Below, one piece after another: positions 8,493 through 16,169 of a stretch of 33,015 nucleotides of DNA. The stretch is from Spirochaetes bacterium ADurb.BinA120 (lineage in GTDB: Bacteria > Spirochaetota > UBA4802 > UBA5368). Where the stretch lies: assembly GCA_002069125.1 (NCBI GenBank), contig MVZN01000031.1, positions 1 through 33,015 of the forward strand, in the 5' to 3' direction. The position numbers and the translations under genes are program-made. The number at the start of each line of letters is the position of its first letter. Positions within the stretch are counted from its first letter, which is position 1. The notes under the pieces are model-generated. The model saw only the letters and a program-made list of their open reading frames with translations, made no database searches and was not told the origin of the DNA.

Positions 8493-8696
8493 TGCTCTGA
8501 CCCTTTGTCCAGCGGAAGTCCACTCTTTTTAAGGTGCTCTGACCCCATGATTCAAGCCGTTTTTGAAGTTTGCTCTGACCCCATGTTTGCTGAAGGCTCG
8601 ACTTTTTTTCAAGTGCTCTGACCCCAATTCCTGGAACCTCGCAATCCTTTGCTCTGACCCCATGACTCAAGCCGTTTTTGATATTTGCTCTGACCC
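8493..8696 (-). repeat. Array of six GGGGTCAGAGCA repeats between rarA and pyrE
   Basis: On the plus strand the word TGCTCTGACCC(C) starts at 8493, 8535, 8571, 8614, 8650 and 8686, a period of 42, 36, 43, 36 and 36 bp. Four copies are exact 12-mers; the outer two lack the last C. Intervening segments are not random. Those at 8547-8570 and 8662-8685 are almost identical (three or so mismatches), and those at about 8504-8534 and 8583-8613 are also recognisably related, so larger units were duplicated. The array sits in the pyrE leader and just past the rarA stop. The rest of 8293-8492 has no gene. Confidence 0.9.
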
Positions 8697-8709
8697 TATT
8701 GTGGTGAGT

Positions 8710-9993
8710 TCATTTCCTGAAACGCTCGGGCCAAAGGCGCGCAAGCCGCTCGGCGATGGCCTTTTCGCTGCCCTGGGCCGAGGGCCTATAATAGCTCTCA
8801 TCAGCCAGTTTTTCGGGAAGGTAGCGCTCCTGGACGAAATGGTCCTCGAAATCGTGAGGATAGCGGTATTCTCTACCATATCCCATTTTACTCATAAGCT
8901 TTGTAGGCGCGTTTCGCAGGTGAAGCGGTATCTCTATGGAAAAATCGTCGGCTCGCTCCCTGGCCTTCTTTAAGGCCATGTACGATGCGTTGCTCTTGGG
9001 CGACGACGCCAGGAAGGTCGCGCATTGGGCCAGAATGATTTCGGCCTCGGGTGGCCCTATATTCTGTGCGGCGGTCATGGCCGCAACCGCTATAGGCAGG
9101 GCCTGGGGCGAGGCGTTTCCCACATCCTCGGAGGCGAATATAACCATGCGTCGGGCTATAAACACGGGGTCCTCGCCGGCAACGAGCATTCTTGCCAGGT
9201 AATAGACGGCCGCGTCCGGGTCGGAGCCCCTCATGGACTTGATAAAGGCGGAGATCGTATCGTAATGCCGGTCGCCGGCGCGGTCATAGTATGCCACGAC
9301 GCCCCTAAGCGCCTCTGCGATCACCCGGTCGTCGATGGGGCCATCCCCGGCCAGAAGGGCCGCCTGTTCGAGCACGTTCAGCATGCGGCGGGCGTCGCCC
9401 TGGGCCAGGGCGACCAGTTTCTCCTTTTCGGGGGCTTCCAGTCGCGCCCCCGATGCCGCGAGCACCGCATCGTCTTCGAGCGCGGTATCGAGAATCTTCA
9501 TCAGATCTTTTTCGGAAAGCGGCTTCAGGCGAACCACCCTGCATCGTGAGAGGAGCGGCGCGATAACCTGGAAGGAGGGGTTCTCCGTGGTTGCTCCTAT
9601 AAGTACGATCTCTCCGGACTCGACCGCGCCGAGGACCGCGTCCTGCTGGGCTTTGTTGAAACGGTGGATTTCGTCGAGGAAGAGAATGGTCTGGGTTTCG
9701 TTTTTACGGTTTTCCTTTCCGCGCTCGATCACCTTGCGCACCTCCGGTACGCCCGACGACACGGCGCTTAGAAAATGCGCCTCCACGCCGCAATGGCCGG
9801 CGATTAGCCGGGCCAGTGTCGTCTTTCCGCATCCAGGCTCGCCCCACAACAGCATGGAGAATATGGTCTTTTTGTCGATTACCGAGCGCAGAATCCTGCC
9901 GGGCCCAAGGAGGTGCTCCTGGCCGACAAATGCCTCCAGCGTTCTCGGACGGCGGCGTTCGGCCAGCGGGCGTATGTCTCTGTAGTTTTCCAT
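8710..9993 (-). CDS. rarA: Replication-associated recombination protein A (RarA/MgsA AAA+ ATPase)
   Basis: A clamp-loader-like AAA+ ATPase acting at stalled replication forks, related to Mgs1/WRNIP1. The protein has 427 residues, with Walker A GEPGCGKT (51-58), Walker B ILFLDEIH (103-110), a sensor region with ATTENPSF and an arginine-finger region SRCRVVRL. It continues into the family's C-terminal tetramerisation part (for example EDVGNASPQALPIAVAAM and the KMGYGREYRYPHDFE stretch). The start at 9993 is chosen because the conserved N-terminus reads MENYRDIRPLAERRRP; no strong Shine-Dalgarno is seen. The frame is open upstream to 10116, where it runs through a GGGGTCAGAGCA repeat, so that extension is rejected. 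Confidence 0.95.
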   Translation of the reverse strand: MENYRDIRPLAERRRPRTLEAFVGQEHLLGPGRILRSVIDKKTIFSMLLWGEPGCGKTTLARLIAGHCGVEAHFLSAVSSGVPEVRKVIERGKENRKNETQTILFLDEIHRFNKAQQDAVLGAVESGEIVLIGATTENPSFQVIAPLLSRCRVVRLKPLSEKDLMKILDTALEDDAVLAASGARLEAPEKEKLVALAQGDARRMLNVLEQAALLAGDGPIDDRVIAEALRGVVAYYDRAGDRHYDTISAFIKSMRGSDPDAAVYYLARMLVAGEDPVFIARRMVIFASEDVGNASPQALPIAVAAMTAAQNIGPPEAEIILAQCATFLASSPKSNASYMALKKARERADDFSIEIPLHLRNAPTKLMSKMGYGREYRYPHDFEDHFVQERYLPEKLADESYYRPSAQGSEKAIAERLARLWPERFRK

Positions 9994-10102
9994 AATATTG
10001 TATCGTCTTATCTGAGCGAACCTGTGCGCCGGTCCGGTCAGCATCGGCCTTCCTAACAGGAAGAGGCCGGTGGATTGGGACGGGACGTTCTCTGACGAGA
10101 GG

Positions 10103-10238
10103 TGCTCTGACCCCATTTCAGAATGACTGCAATGAATTTCCCGCTATTTAAACGCGAAATGCCTTCCTTTCGGTCTGTTTTCGTATTTATATAGGTCTGC
10201 ACCTGATTCCCGGCCCGCTGCAAGGGTGCTCTGACCCC
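10103..10238 (-). repeat. Two GGGGTCAGAGCA repeats upstream of rarA
   Basis: TGCTCTGACCCC occurs exactly on the plus strand at 10103-10114 and 10227-10238, 124 bp apart. They lie in the 341-bp gap between rpsU and rarA. In the sense of both flanking minus-strand genes they read GGGGTCAGAGCA. Between them is AT-richer sequence without a gene. Confidence 0.9.
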
Positions 10239-10284
10239 TTTTCCGGGGGTATGGCTTCATCAGCCGATAGCATTGCGCAGGCAT

Positions 10285-10316
10285 AAAAAAATCCGGCGTG
10301 AACCGGATTTTTTTTT
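10285..10316 (-). terminator. Intrinsic terminator after rpsU
   Basis: AAATCCGG (10289-10296) pairs with CCGGATTT (10303-10310) around a 6-nt loop. The run of A to its left (from 10285) gives a U-tract for the minus-strand rpsU transcript, and a T-run to 10316 makes it potentially bidirectional. It lies about 20 bases past the rpsU stop. Confidence 0.85.
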
Positions 10317-10334
10317 GGTACTTCAGCCCCGGGA

Positions 10335-10598
10335 TTACTCCTCGTCGGTGCGCTCTTTCGTTACAACGCGGACATTAACGAAACGCCGCCCCCGGCTCTG
10401 AGCCGCGAACCGCCTGATCTTCTTGATTCGGCGCCTTTCGGCCTCTTCCTTCTTGCGTTTTTTTTCCTCGCTGGGCTTCTCGTAATACCTGCGGCGCTTG
10501 AGCTCTTTGAAAACGCCTTCGAAGGCCATCTTCTTTTTAAGATTTTTAAAGGCTTTTTCGATATCGCCGTTCACTTCAACTTCAATAGGGCTGGGCAT
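10335..10598 (-). CDS. rpsU: Small ribosomal subunit protein bS21
   Basis: Basic 87-residue protein of the 30S subunit. The core EVEVNGDIEKAFKNLKKKMA and the following GVFKELKRRRYYEKPSEEKK segment match the bS21 family. The C-terminus is about 15-20 residues longer than the usual ~60-70-residue protein and ends in an acidic RTDEE tail. ATG at 10598 gives the normal start (MPSPIEVEV); a TTG 7 codons earlier is also in frame. It is a single-gene unit with a promoter upstream and an intrinsic terminator downstream. Confidence 0.93.
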   Translation of the reverse strand: MPSPIEVEVNGDIEKAFKNLKKKMAFEGVFKELKRRRYYEKPSEEKKRKKEEAERRRIKKIRRFAAQSRGRRFVNVRVVTKERTDEE

Positions 10599-10634
10599 CT
10601 GCTTCTCACATCCTTTCAAGTGTAATTTCAGGCG

Positions 10635-10663
10635 ACTCTATTGACGCAGTCGTATTTTGTCAA
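10635..10663 (-). promoter_or_regulatory. rpsU: Probable rpsU promoter
   Basis: On the minus strand TTGACA (10663-10658) is followed after exactly 17 bases by TAGAGT (10640-10635). The consensus -35 and acceptable -10 lie about 37 bases before the rpsU ATG. Confidence 0.55.
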
Positions 10664-10760
10664 TAAAAATAAGGGTCGTCGCCAAACCCCGAGGGATGAT
10701 CGATATCTTCACCGTCGCCGGGGATGGAGACATGGGGCTCCCTCCCAGATCCACAACAAG

Positions 10761-10812
10761 TCCGATATAAGACGGCGCGCCTCGACTTAGATATGCGCGC
10801 CGTCCTATCGGA
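10761..10812. other. Long two-part hairpin downstream of the YtfJ-like gene
   Basis: TCCGATA (10761-10767) and GACGGCGCGC (10771-10780) pair with GCGCGCCGTC (10795-10804) and TATCGGA (10806-10812). That makes 17 bp of stem with a small internal bulge and a 14-nt loop. It lies just past the stop of the minus-strand YtfJ-like gene. There is no U-tract, so it may be a 3'-end stabilising structure, a Rho-type end or an extragenic palindrome. Confidence 0.6.
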
Positions 10813-10830
10813 ACGAATGACAACGAGGTT

Positions 10831-11367
10831 CTATTTGCCGGCTATAAGCGATTCCACCAGCCCCACTATCTTGGCGATTTCCGCGGCATCCGCAGGGGCG
10901 TTTTTCCTGAAATACTTGATGTATTTCACCTTGCGGTCCTTCCCGATGACCATGCAAACCGACGCGTCATTACAGTTGGCGAGGCCCCAGGCGTTTTTGA
11001 GCGAGTAATCGGGGTCGGTCAGTATCTTGGTGTTGTATTTCTGCTCTTTGCCCTTGATGACCTTGCGGATGATAAAATTCGGCGCCTTCGAGTCTTTCAA
11101 GTTTGCGATCCCCTGGCCGCGATATTGGGCCTCGGGGAACTTTTTGGCCTTGAGCGCGTCGGATATGGGGTCGCTGAGATCGGCGGCGTCCGCATCGTTA
11201 TAGAAAATGGTCAATACCTTAACTCCGAGATCGGGAACCTGTGCCGGATTATCGGCGGCATCGCGAATCGTCACGTTCGATACCGTGTCACCGACATTGG
11301 CGGCGTCGAGCTGCCCGCCAAAAATCGCCAGGCAGAGTACAAGACCCAAAACCGCGACTTTTTTCAT
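10831..11367 (-). CDS. YtfJ-like periplasmic thioredoxin-fold protein
   Basis: A 178-residue exported protein. The signal peptide (MKKVAVLGLVLCLAIFGGQL, cleavage near DA/AN) is followed by a thioredoxin-like alpha/beta domain. Its layout, with the VKVLTIFYND strand, the ALKAKKFPEAQYRGQGIANL stretch, the DPDYSLKNAWGL segment and VMVIGKDRKVKYIKYF-like end, resembles the YtfJ family. No CxxC redox motif is present; two Cys sit close together in LANCNDASVC. The role of this family is unknown. The start at 11367 follows AAGAGGGGG. It is a lone gene divergent from the DUF2147 gene. Confidence 0.75.
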   Translation of the reverse strand: MKKVAVLGLVLCLAIFGGQLDAANVGDTVSNVTIRDAADNPAQVPDLGVKVLTIFYNDADAADLSDPISDALKAKKFPEAQYRGQGIANLKDSKAPNFIIRKVIKGKEQKYNTKILTDPDYSLKNAWGLANCNDASVCMVIGKDRKVKYIKYFRKNAPADAAEIAKIVGLVESLIAGK

Positions 11368-11787
11368 GGATAAAACCCCCTCTTGAATAGTGTTGATTAT
11401 ACGGACTTTTTATTCCGTGCTTGCGATACAGGCTAAACGTATCCGGCGGGCTTGTCAACACATTATAATTCGCGTTGAAATGCCGCCGCTCCCACATCGA
11501 CATTGCCGATTGCCGTATGCGCGCCATTTCAGTGCCGGTAAGATACCCGTCCCTATGGAACAGTCCTATTTGCATGCCATAAAGATAGGCTATGTCGGTT
11601 TATTATGCTTGACCCGGGCCCCGCACAGGGTATATGCTCATTTGCATGGGCAGTCCGGTATGCTTTGGATAATTCGTAGCGTTTATTCTGTATGCCTACT
11701 CTTTCTGGAAATGTCCGGGGATGGCTTCGGGATACCCCACGATTTATTCATGGTATATCATTTATCCATCAAGGAGGATTCACAGAT
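11368..11787. other. Divergent intergenic region
   Basis: The 420-bp gap separates the minus-strand YtfJ-like gene and the plus-strand DUF2147 gene, so it must hold two promoters. Short frames here show no recognisable protein features. I see no repeat copy, RNA gene or confident promoter pair. Confidence 0.4.
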
Positions 11788-12246
11788 ATGACAGGCGCCA
11801 GAAGAACCGTTTTTACCCTCATCATGCTCGCGGCGTTCGCTTTCGTTTCGGCCGGCTTGTTCGCGCAAACCTCACCGGTGGGAACCTGGAAGACCATCGA
11901 CGACGTTACCAAGGAACCCAAGTCCTTCCTCGAAATTACGGAAAAGGACGGCAAGCTGTTCGGCAAGATCGTCAAACTCATCAAGAAACCCGGCGAAGAC
12001 CCCAATCCCCTCTGCACCAAGTGCACGGGCGCCAACAAGGACAAACCGATCCTCGGCATGACCATCATGTGGGGACTCTCTAAGGATGGTGATTCTTATT
12101 CCGGTGGAAAGATCATGGACCCCGACAACGGCAAGACCTACAGCTGCAAGATCAAGGTCATCGACGGCGGCAAGCGTCTCGAGGTGCGCGGATTCATCGG
12201 CATTTCGCTGGTGGGCCGCTCGCAGTACTGGCTTAAAGGCGATTAG
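11788..12246 (+). CDS. DUF2147 exported protein
   Basis: A 152-residue secreted protein. The hydrophobic signal peptide (about residues 8-24) is probably cleaved after LFA near residue 26. The mature part begins SPVGTWKTIDD and carries the DUF2147 hallmarks: a GxWKT-type start, a CTKC pair (76-79), then KDKPILGM and DPDNGKTYSCK segments, ending RSQYWLKG. Members are small beta-rich, lipocalin-like proteins, often linked to short-chain or lipid metabolism, but without a proven function. AAGGAGG at 11771-11777 supports the ATG at 11788. A strong hairpin follows the stop. Confidence 0.85.
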   Translation: MTGARRTVFTLIMLAAFAFVSAGLFAQTSPVGTWKTIDDVTKEPKSFLEITEKDGKLFGKIVKLIKKPGEDPNPLCTKCTGANKDKPILGMTIMWGLSKDGDSYSGGKIMDPDNGKTYSCKIKVIDGGKRLEVRGFIGISLVGRSQYWLKGD

Positions 12247-12255
12247 TTCGGTATT

Positions 12256-12285
12256 CGATGGGGACCGTACGGGCGGTCCCCATCG
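12256..12285 (+). terminator. Perfect 12-bp hairpin after the DUF2147 gene
   Basis: CGATGGGGACCG (12256-12267) pairs with CGGTCCCCATCG (12274-12285) around a 6-nt loop, 9 bases past the stop. There is no immediate T-run, so it is a likely but unusual terminator. Confidence 0.6.
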
Positions 12286-12441
12286 TCCCCGTCGCATGTA
12301 AAAAAATCCCGTATTTCACAGGCCAAAACATCACCCGCAAGCCGTTACATAAAAATCGATTGAATTCCCATACGCCTGCCTTATGACGAGGTACATGTTC
12401 TCTAAACCCGCTCTGACACCCTCATCCATGGGAGGATACGC

Positions 12442-13602
12442 GTGAACTATCTTATTATCGGTAACGGAGTCGCGGGTAGCGAAGCGGCACTCGCCATTCG
12501 CAAATCGGACCCAGAAGGCGCCATCACCATCCTTACGTCTTCACCGTACCCATACTATTACCGCCCGGGCGTCATCGAATACCTGGCAAACGGCATCACG
12601 CGCGAAAGACTTTTCGTTTACAAGCCCGACTTTTACGAGAAGAACCGCATCACTGCACTTCTCGCCACGACCGCCGAAAGAATCCTGCCGGATAATAAGA
12701 TCGTGGTGGATCATGGCGGACGCGAGCATTCATACGACAGGCTGCTCCTGGCAACCGGAGCCGACCCGTTTCTGCCGTCGATAGACGGGGCCGACCTTCC
12801 AGGCGTGTTTACCCTGCGCGATATCGAAGACGCGGACAGGCTGCGCGATTTCGCCTCGGGCTCCAAACGCGCCGTTGTGGTGGGCGGAGGCCTGCTCGGA
12901 CTGGAATCGGCCCACAGCCTCGCCAGGATCGGCCTCGAGGTATGCGTAGTCGAAACATGCGGAAGGCTCCTCCCCCGCCAGCTCGACAACGACGGCGCGC
13001 GCACCCTCCAGCGCCTTTTGGAGGGGAAAGGGCTCTCGTTCGCGCTGGAGGATGGGGTCAGAGCAATCGAGGGCGATGGTTCGGTCGAACTGGTCCATCT
13101 CAAGTCGGGAAGCAGCCGGAAGACGGACCTGGTCCTTGTTTCGGCGGGCATCCGCGGCCGCTCCTCTCTTGCCCGCGATGCCGGAATTGCCGTCAAAAAC
13201 GGCATCCTTGTCGATGACAATATGAAGACTTCCGTCGCGGACATCTACGCCGCAGGCGACCCGATCGAACACAGAAGCAGGCTCTACGGGATCTGGCCGG
13301 CTGCGAGGGAACAGGGGCGCGTGGCCGGGCTTAACATGGCCGGTGTGCCCACTATATACAATCCGACACTCATGGCCGCGACGCTCAAGGTTACGGGAAT
13401 CGACCTGTATTCCGCAGGCAATTTCGACGCCTCCGGCTGCGATGTAATGGTCTCGTCAAGCGATAACGGATACCGGAAGTTGCTTGTCGACTCGGGCCTG
13501 GCGATAGGCGCAATAGCCCTGGGCGACCACGAGGCCGTCAAGGCGGCGCAGCGTGTGATGGACGGCAGGGGCGAGCTTTCGGAGTTCAGCAGATTTTTTT
13601 GA
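12442..13602 (+). CDS. FAD/NAD(P)H-dependent oxidoreductase (rubredoxin-reductase / NirB-N type)
   Basis: A 386-residue flavoprotein of the pyridine nucleotide-disulfide oxidoreductase class II fold. It has an N-terminal FAD Rossmann motif GNGVAG (7-12), LLLATGADP (101-109), a second dinucleotide motif VVVGGGLLG (145-153) and a FAD-closing motif DIYAAGDP (267-274). No redox-active CxxC is visible, so it probably passes electrons to a separate acceptor such as rubredoxin. The start is GTG at 12442 with GGGAGGA upstream. Codons 205-208 (GVRA) are encoded exactly by GGGGTCAGAGCA, the repeat word that surrounds the nearby transposase. A degenerate copy (GCTCTGACACCC, 12410-12421) lies just before the gene. 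Confidence 0.9.
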   Translation: MNYLIIGNGVAGSEAALAIRKSDPEGAITILTSSPYPYYYRPGVIEYLANGITRERLFVYKPDFYEKNRITALLATTAERILPDNKIVVDHGGREHSYDRLLLATGADPFLPSIDGADLPGVFTLRDIEDADRLRDFASGSKRAVVVGGGLLGLESAHSLARIGLEVCVVETCGRLLPRQLDNDGARTLQRLLEGKGLSFALEDGVRAIEGDGSVELVHLKSGSSRKTDLVLVSAGIRGRSSLARDAGIAVKNGILVDDNMKTSVADIYAAGDPIEHRSRLYGIWPAAREQGRVAGLNMAGVPTIYNPTLMAATLKVTGIDLYSAGNFDASGCDVMVSSSDNGYRKLLVDSGLAIGAIALGDHEAVKAAQRVMDGRGELSEFSRFF

Positions 13603-13655
13603 CGCTGCTGGCCCGTTGACGAAGGTTCAGGGGGCGTATAGGGGGGTCAGTTTAG

Positions 13656-13756
13656 GGGGTCAGAGCAATGAGGAAAAGCCCCGGGGCCGGTAAAAGGTGG
13701 GAGAATTGGGGTCAGAGCAATTATTGCAAAAATTTTAAGGAAATGGGGTCAGAGCA
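13656..13756 (+). repeat. Three GGGGTCAGAGCA repeats upstream of the RAYT gene
   Basis: Exact copies at 13656-13667, 13708-13719 and 13745-13756, in direct orientation (52 and 37 bp apart). A truncated word GGGGGGTCAG lies at 13641-13650. They fill the leader of the transposase gene, ending 63 bases before its ATG. Together with the oppositely oriented copies at 14670 and 14710 they bracket the gene. Confidence 0.92.
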
Positions 13757-13819
13757 AAAAATCTTTTAACTAAACATCCTCCAGATTCGTTTATACATAG
13801 AAAACCAAGGAGGAATCGA

Positions 13820-14410
13820 ATGGCCCGAAATCCACGAATTACCGAAAGAGGCAATACACACCACGTTTTTTCGCGATGTATCGAAAAACGCGACTTGCTC
13901 CTCGACGCCTATTTCGCTGATCTATTGGTCGATGTCATCGCAATGGCGCAGGAAAAATATCAATTTGAGCTGATAGCCTACGAAATTATGGACAACCACT
14001 TTCATTTCGTAATAAAAACCGTGGAGAATGGGCCTTCTATATCGCGCATCATGCAGTATATCAAATCACGTTTTGCGCAGCGCTATAATCTCTTGACCGG
14101 CAGAACCGGGCCATTCTGGAATGAACGATTCAAAGACACGGTAGTGGAAAAGACGGATTGCCCGCAGCATTATCTATTATGGCTTCTCTGGTACCTGGCG
14201 TTCAATCCGGTGCGCAAGAACCTCATTGGCGATCCCCTGAAGTACCGCTATGGCAGCATCAATTGCTATCTTAACCAAAACCACTATAGCAGAGTGAAGA
14301 TAAGCCTGCACGCATATTTCCAGGATCTCGGCCGAACCTTTCAGGAGCGCGTAAAGGCCTTTCTCTGGTACGAAGAGGCTTATCGAAAACGCTGGGCGAT
14401 TCTATTTTAA
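13820..14410 (+). CDS. REP-associated tyrosine transposase (RAYT, Y1/HUH family)
   Basis: A 196-residue single-strand DNA endonuclease-like protein related to IS200/IS605 TnpA and to TnpA-REP. The HUH pair is H60-F-H62 in MDNHFHFVIK. The family segment ISRIMQYIKSRFAQRYN follows, then GPFWNERFKD and the helix WYLAFNPVRKN, in which Y125 is the likely catalytic tyrosine (inference from family alignment by eye). AAGGAGG precedes the ATG at 13820. The gene is AT-richer than its neighbours. It has no IS-type ends; instead it is flanked by GGGGTCAGAGCA words upstream and their inverse downstream, the usual arrangement of a RAYT with its REPs. RAYTs are generally single-copy, vertically kept genes thought to spread REPs. 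Confidence 0.93.
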   Translation: MARNPRITERGNTHHVFSRCIEKRDLLLDAYFADLLVDVIAMAQEKYQFELIAYEIMDNHFHFVIKTVENGPSISRIMQYIKSRFAQRYNLLTGRTGPFWNERFKDTVVEKTDCPQHYLLWLLWYLAFNPVRKNLIGDPLKYRYGSINCYLNQNHYSRVKISLHAYFQDLGRTFQERVKAFLWYEEAYRKRWAILF

Positions 14411-14669
14411 TATACTCTCAACCCGACTTCGTAACATTCCCTCCTCAGCTCCACCAATAACATGCTTGGGCTTTGCAGCCTGAGCTAAAAATCGTTTCTA
14501 ATCTTCCAAAATTTGCTTACAATATGGCGTGTGAGGGCATTGAAGTCGACTAAGCGCTTACTATTCAGCCGCTTACCGTCAAGAGAAGCACGATGGTGAT
14601 AACCGGGAAGGTTAAATGGACACTAGCGGCAACATCCAGTCTGGGGAGACGAAAAGGAGCAAAAAAATT

Positions 14670-14721
14670 TGCTCTGACCCTTAAAAGCAGCCATATGCCC
14701 CCTGAAACTTGCTCTGACCCC
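14670..14721 (-). repeat. Two inverted repeat copies downstream of the RAYT gene
   Basis: TGCTCTGACCC at 14670-14680 and TGCTCTGACCCC at 14710-14721, 40 bp apart and inverted relative to the copies upstream of the transposase. They lie between the converging RAYT and aminotransferase genes. The remainder of 14411-14669 shows no gene or clear structure. Confidence 0.9.
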
Positions 14722-14750
14722 TTTGTTTCCCTGTTTTCCCCGTAACGGCA

Positions 14751-15896
14751 TCACCTCAACTCCTTAAAATATCGCTCCACCCTATCCAGGCCCTCTTTTA
14801 TATTCTCAAGCGAGTTGGCATAACTGAACCTCAAAAAGCCTTCCCCGCCGGTTCCAAAATCGATGCCCGGGGTCACTCCGACCTTGACCGTGTCGACTAT
14901 ACGAAATGCCTCCTTGAAGGAATCATCGAAGATATGGCGGCCATCGGCAAATACGTAGAAAGCGCCTGTGGGCTCCACGTGAATCTTTAAGCCGATTTGC
15001 TTCAAGCGATCGATCATGTAAACCCTGCGCTCATCATAGACCCTGCGCATACGTTCGATATCGTCTTTTGTGTCCCGAAACGCGGACACACAAGCCCACT
15101 GAACGAAACTGTTCGCTGAAATGGCGAAGTTCTGATGAATTCGTTGCATGACTGTGGCAAATTCCTTTGGGAAAATGACGTACCCCAGCCTCCAGCCCGT
15201 CATGGCAAAGAGCTTGGAGAAGCCGTTTATCACAAAAGCTTTGTCGGTGAACTCCAATATGGAGCGGGCCCTTCCCCTGTATACCAATCCATGGTAGATC
15301 TCATCGGAGATGATGTATTGGTCGCCGAACTGCGCGATATCCCGAAGATTTTTGTCGGTCATCACTATGCCGGTAGGGTTGCACGGGGAGTTGATAACGA
15401 TTCCCCTGGTGCGTGGGGTCAGAGCACCCTTAATGGCTTCCGGGCGATACTGGAAACCGTCTTCGGGATGGGTACGCACCAGAATCGGCTCGCCCCCCAC
15501 CGTGCGGATAAAATTAGGATAACAAGCGTAGTGCGGGTTGGAGAGAATGACCTCATCACCGGGCTCGAGGATGGCGAGCATCATGAAGAGAAAGGCCGGC
15601 GATGTGCCGGAGGTCACGAGCACCTGCTCGGGAATTACTCTGACCCCATATTCCACCCAATAGTGCTCGCAGATAGCCTGGCGAAGCTCCATAAGCCCCA
15701 TCGCGTGGGTATAGTGCGTTTTCCCGGAGCGAATCGCCTCGATGGCGGCATTGCGAATGGCCTCCGGCGTCTCGAAATCGGGCTCACCGACCTCGAGATG
15801 GACCACGTTTTCACCGGCCTTTTCGAGTTCCTGGGCCCTCGCCATAACATCCATAACGATAAAGGGTGTAACTTCCTGCGCTTTCTTCGAAATCAT
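14751..15896 (-). CDS. PLP-dependent class I/II aminotransferase
   Basis: A 381-residue fold-type I aminotransferase, cytoplasmic, transferring amino groups between an amino acid (aspartate, alanine or similar) and a 2-oxo acid; the exact substrate is not clear. Visible signatures are LEVGEPDFETP (35-45), the NSPCNPTG motif (169-176), SDEIYHGLVY (197-206) and the Schiff-base lysine K228 in NGFSKLFAMTGWRLGY. The GTGGEGFLRFSYA stretch holds the carboxylate-binding Arg. ATG at 15896 is preceded by GGAG at a 7-base spacing, so the upstream TTG at 15947 is rejected. The exact repeat word lies inside the gene at 15415-15426 (encoding part of GALTP, 157-161), and a one-mismatch copy lies at 15636-15647 (GVRV, 84-87). 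Confidence 0.93.
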   Translation of the reverse strand: MISKKAQEVTPFIVMDVMARAQELEKAGENVVHLEVGEPDFETPEAIRNAAIEAIRSGKTHYTHAMGLMELRQAICEHYWVEYGVRVIPEQVLVTSGTSPAFLFMMLAILEPGDEVILSNPHYACYPNFIRTVGGEPILVRTHPEDGFQYRPEAIKGALTPRTRGIVINSPCNPTGIVMTDKNLRDIAQFGDQYIISDEIYHGLVYRGRARSILEFTDKAFVINGFSKLFAMTGWRLGYVIFPKEFATVMQRIHQNFAISANSFVQWACVSAFRDTKDDIERMRRVYDERRVYMIDRLKQIGLKIHVEPTGAFYVFADGRHIFDDSFKEAFRIVDTVKVGVTPGIDFGTGGEGFLRFSYANSLENIKEGLDRVERYFKELR

Positions 15897-16169
15897 GACA
15901 GTCTCCGCCTCATCAATAGCCCCGTGCTCCGGGAATGCCACTGACAAACAATTCTCTTAATATTGCTTACCAATAAGATTTATAATTCCATTTTTCTGGT
16001 ATTTCTTGGCCGCCTCAAGATAAAATCGAAAAAAATGGGGGTGATGACGACCTTCCGCCCGTAACGAGTCAGAGTTTGAGAGAGAGCATATTTTCCGGTA
16101 TGAGCAGCTCCGCCTGCCAGCCATATAATAAAGACAAGGCCCCATCGCCCTACTCTTTACAAATTATGC

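Noticed and set aside
8293-8670. N-terminal extension of pyrE by 126 codons
   Set aside because: The extension is translated repeat DNA (recurrent WGQS), and the internal ATG at 8292 has a good Shine-Dalgarno and gives the normal enzyme length.
8493-8696. True CRISPR array
   Set aside because: The repeat is only 12 bp, spacers are partly duplicated and unequal, copies also lie singly and inside genes, and no cas gene is present.
9994-10116. Longer rarA start reading through a repeat copy
   Set aside because: The conserved family N-terminus begins at 9993; the extra residues start in a GGGGTCAGAGCA word and match nothing in the family.
15957-16145. Small 62-codon minus-strand gene between aminotransferase and array
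   Set aside because: No Shine-Dalgarno, no recognisable features apart from a basic helix-like end; it could be a remnant but cannot be supported.
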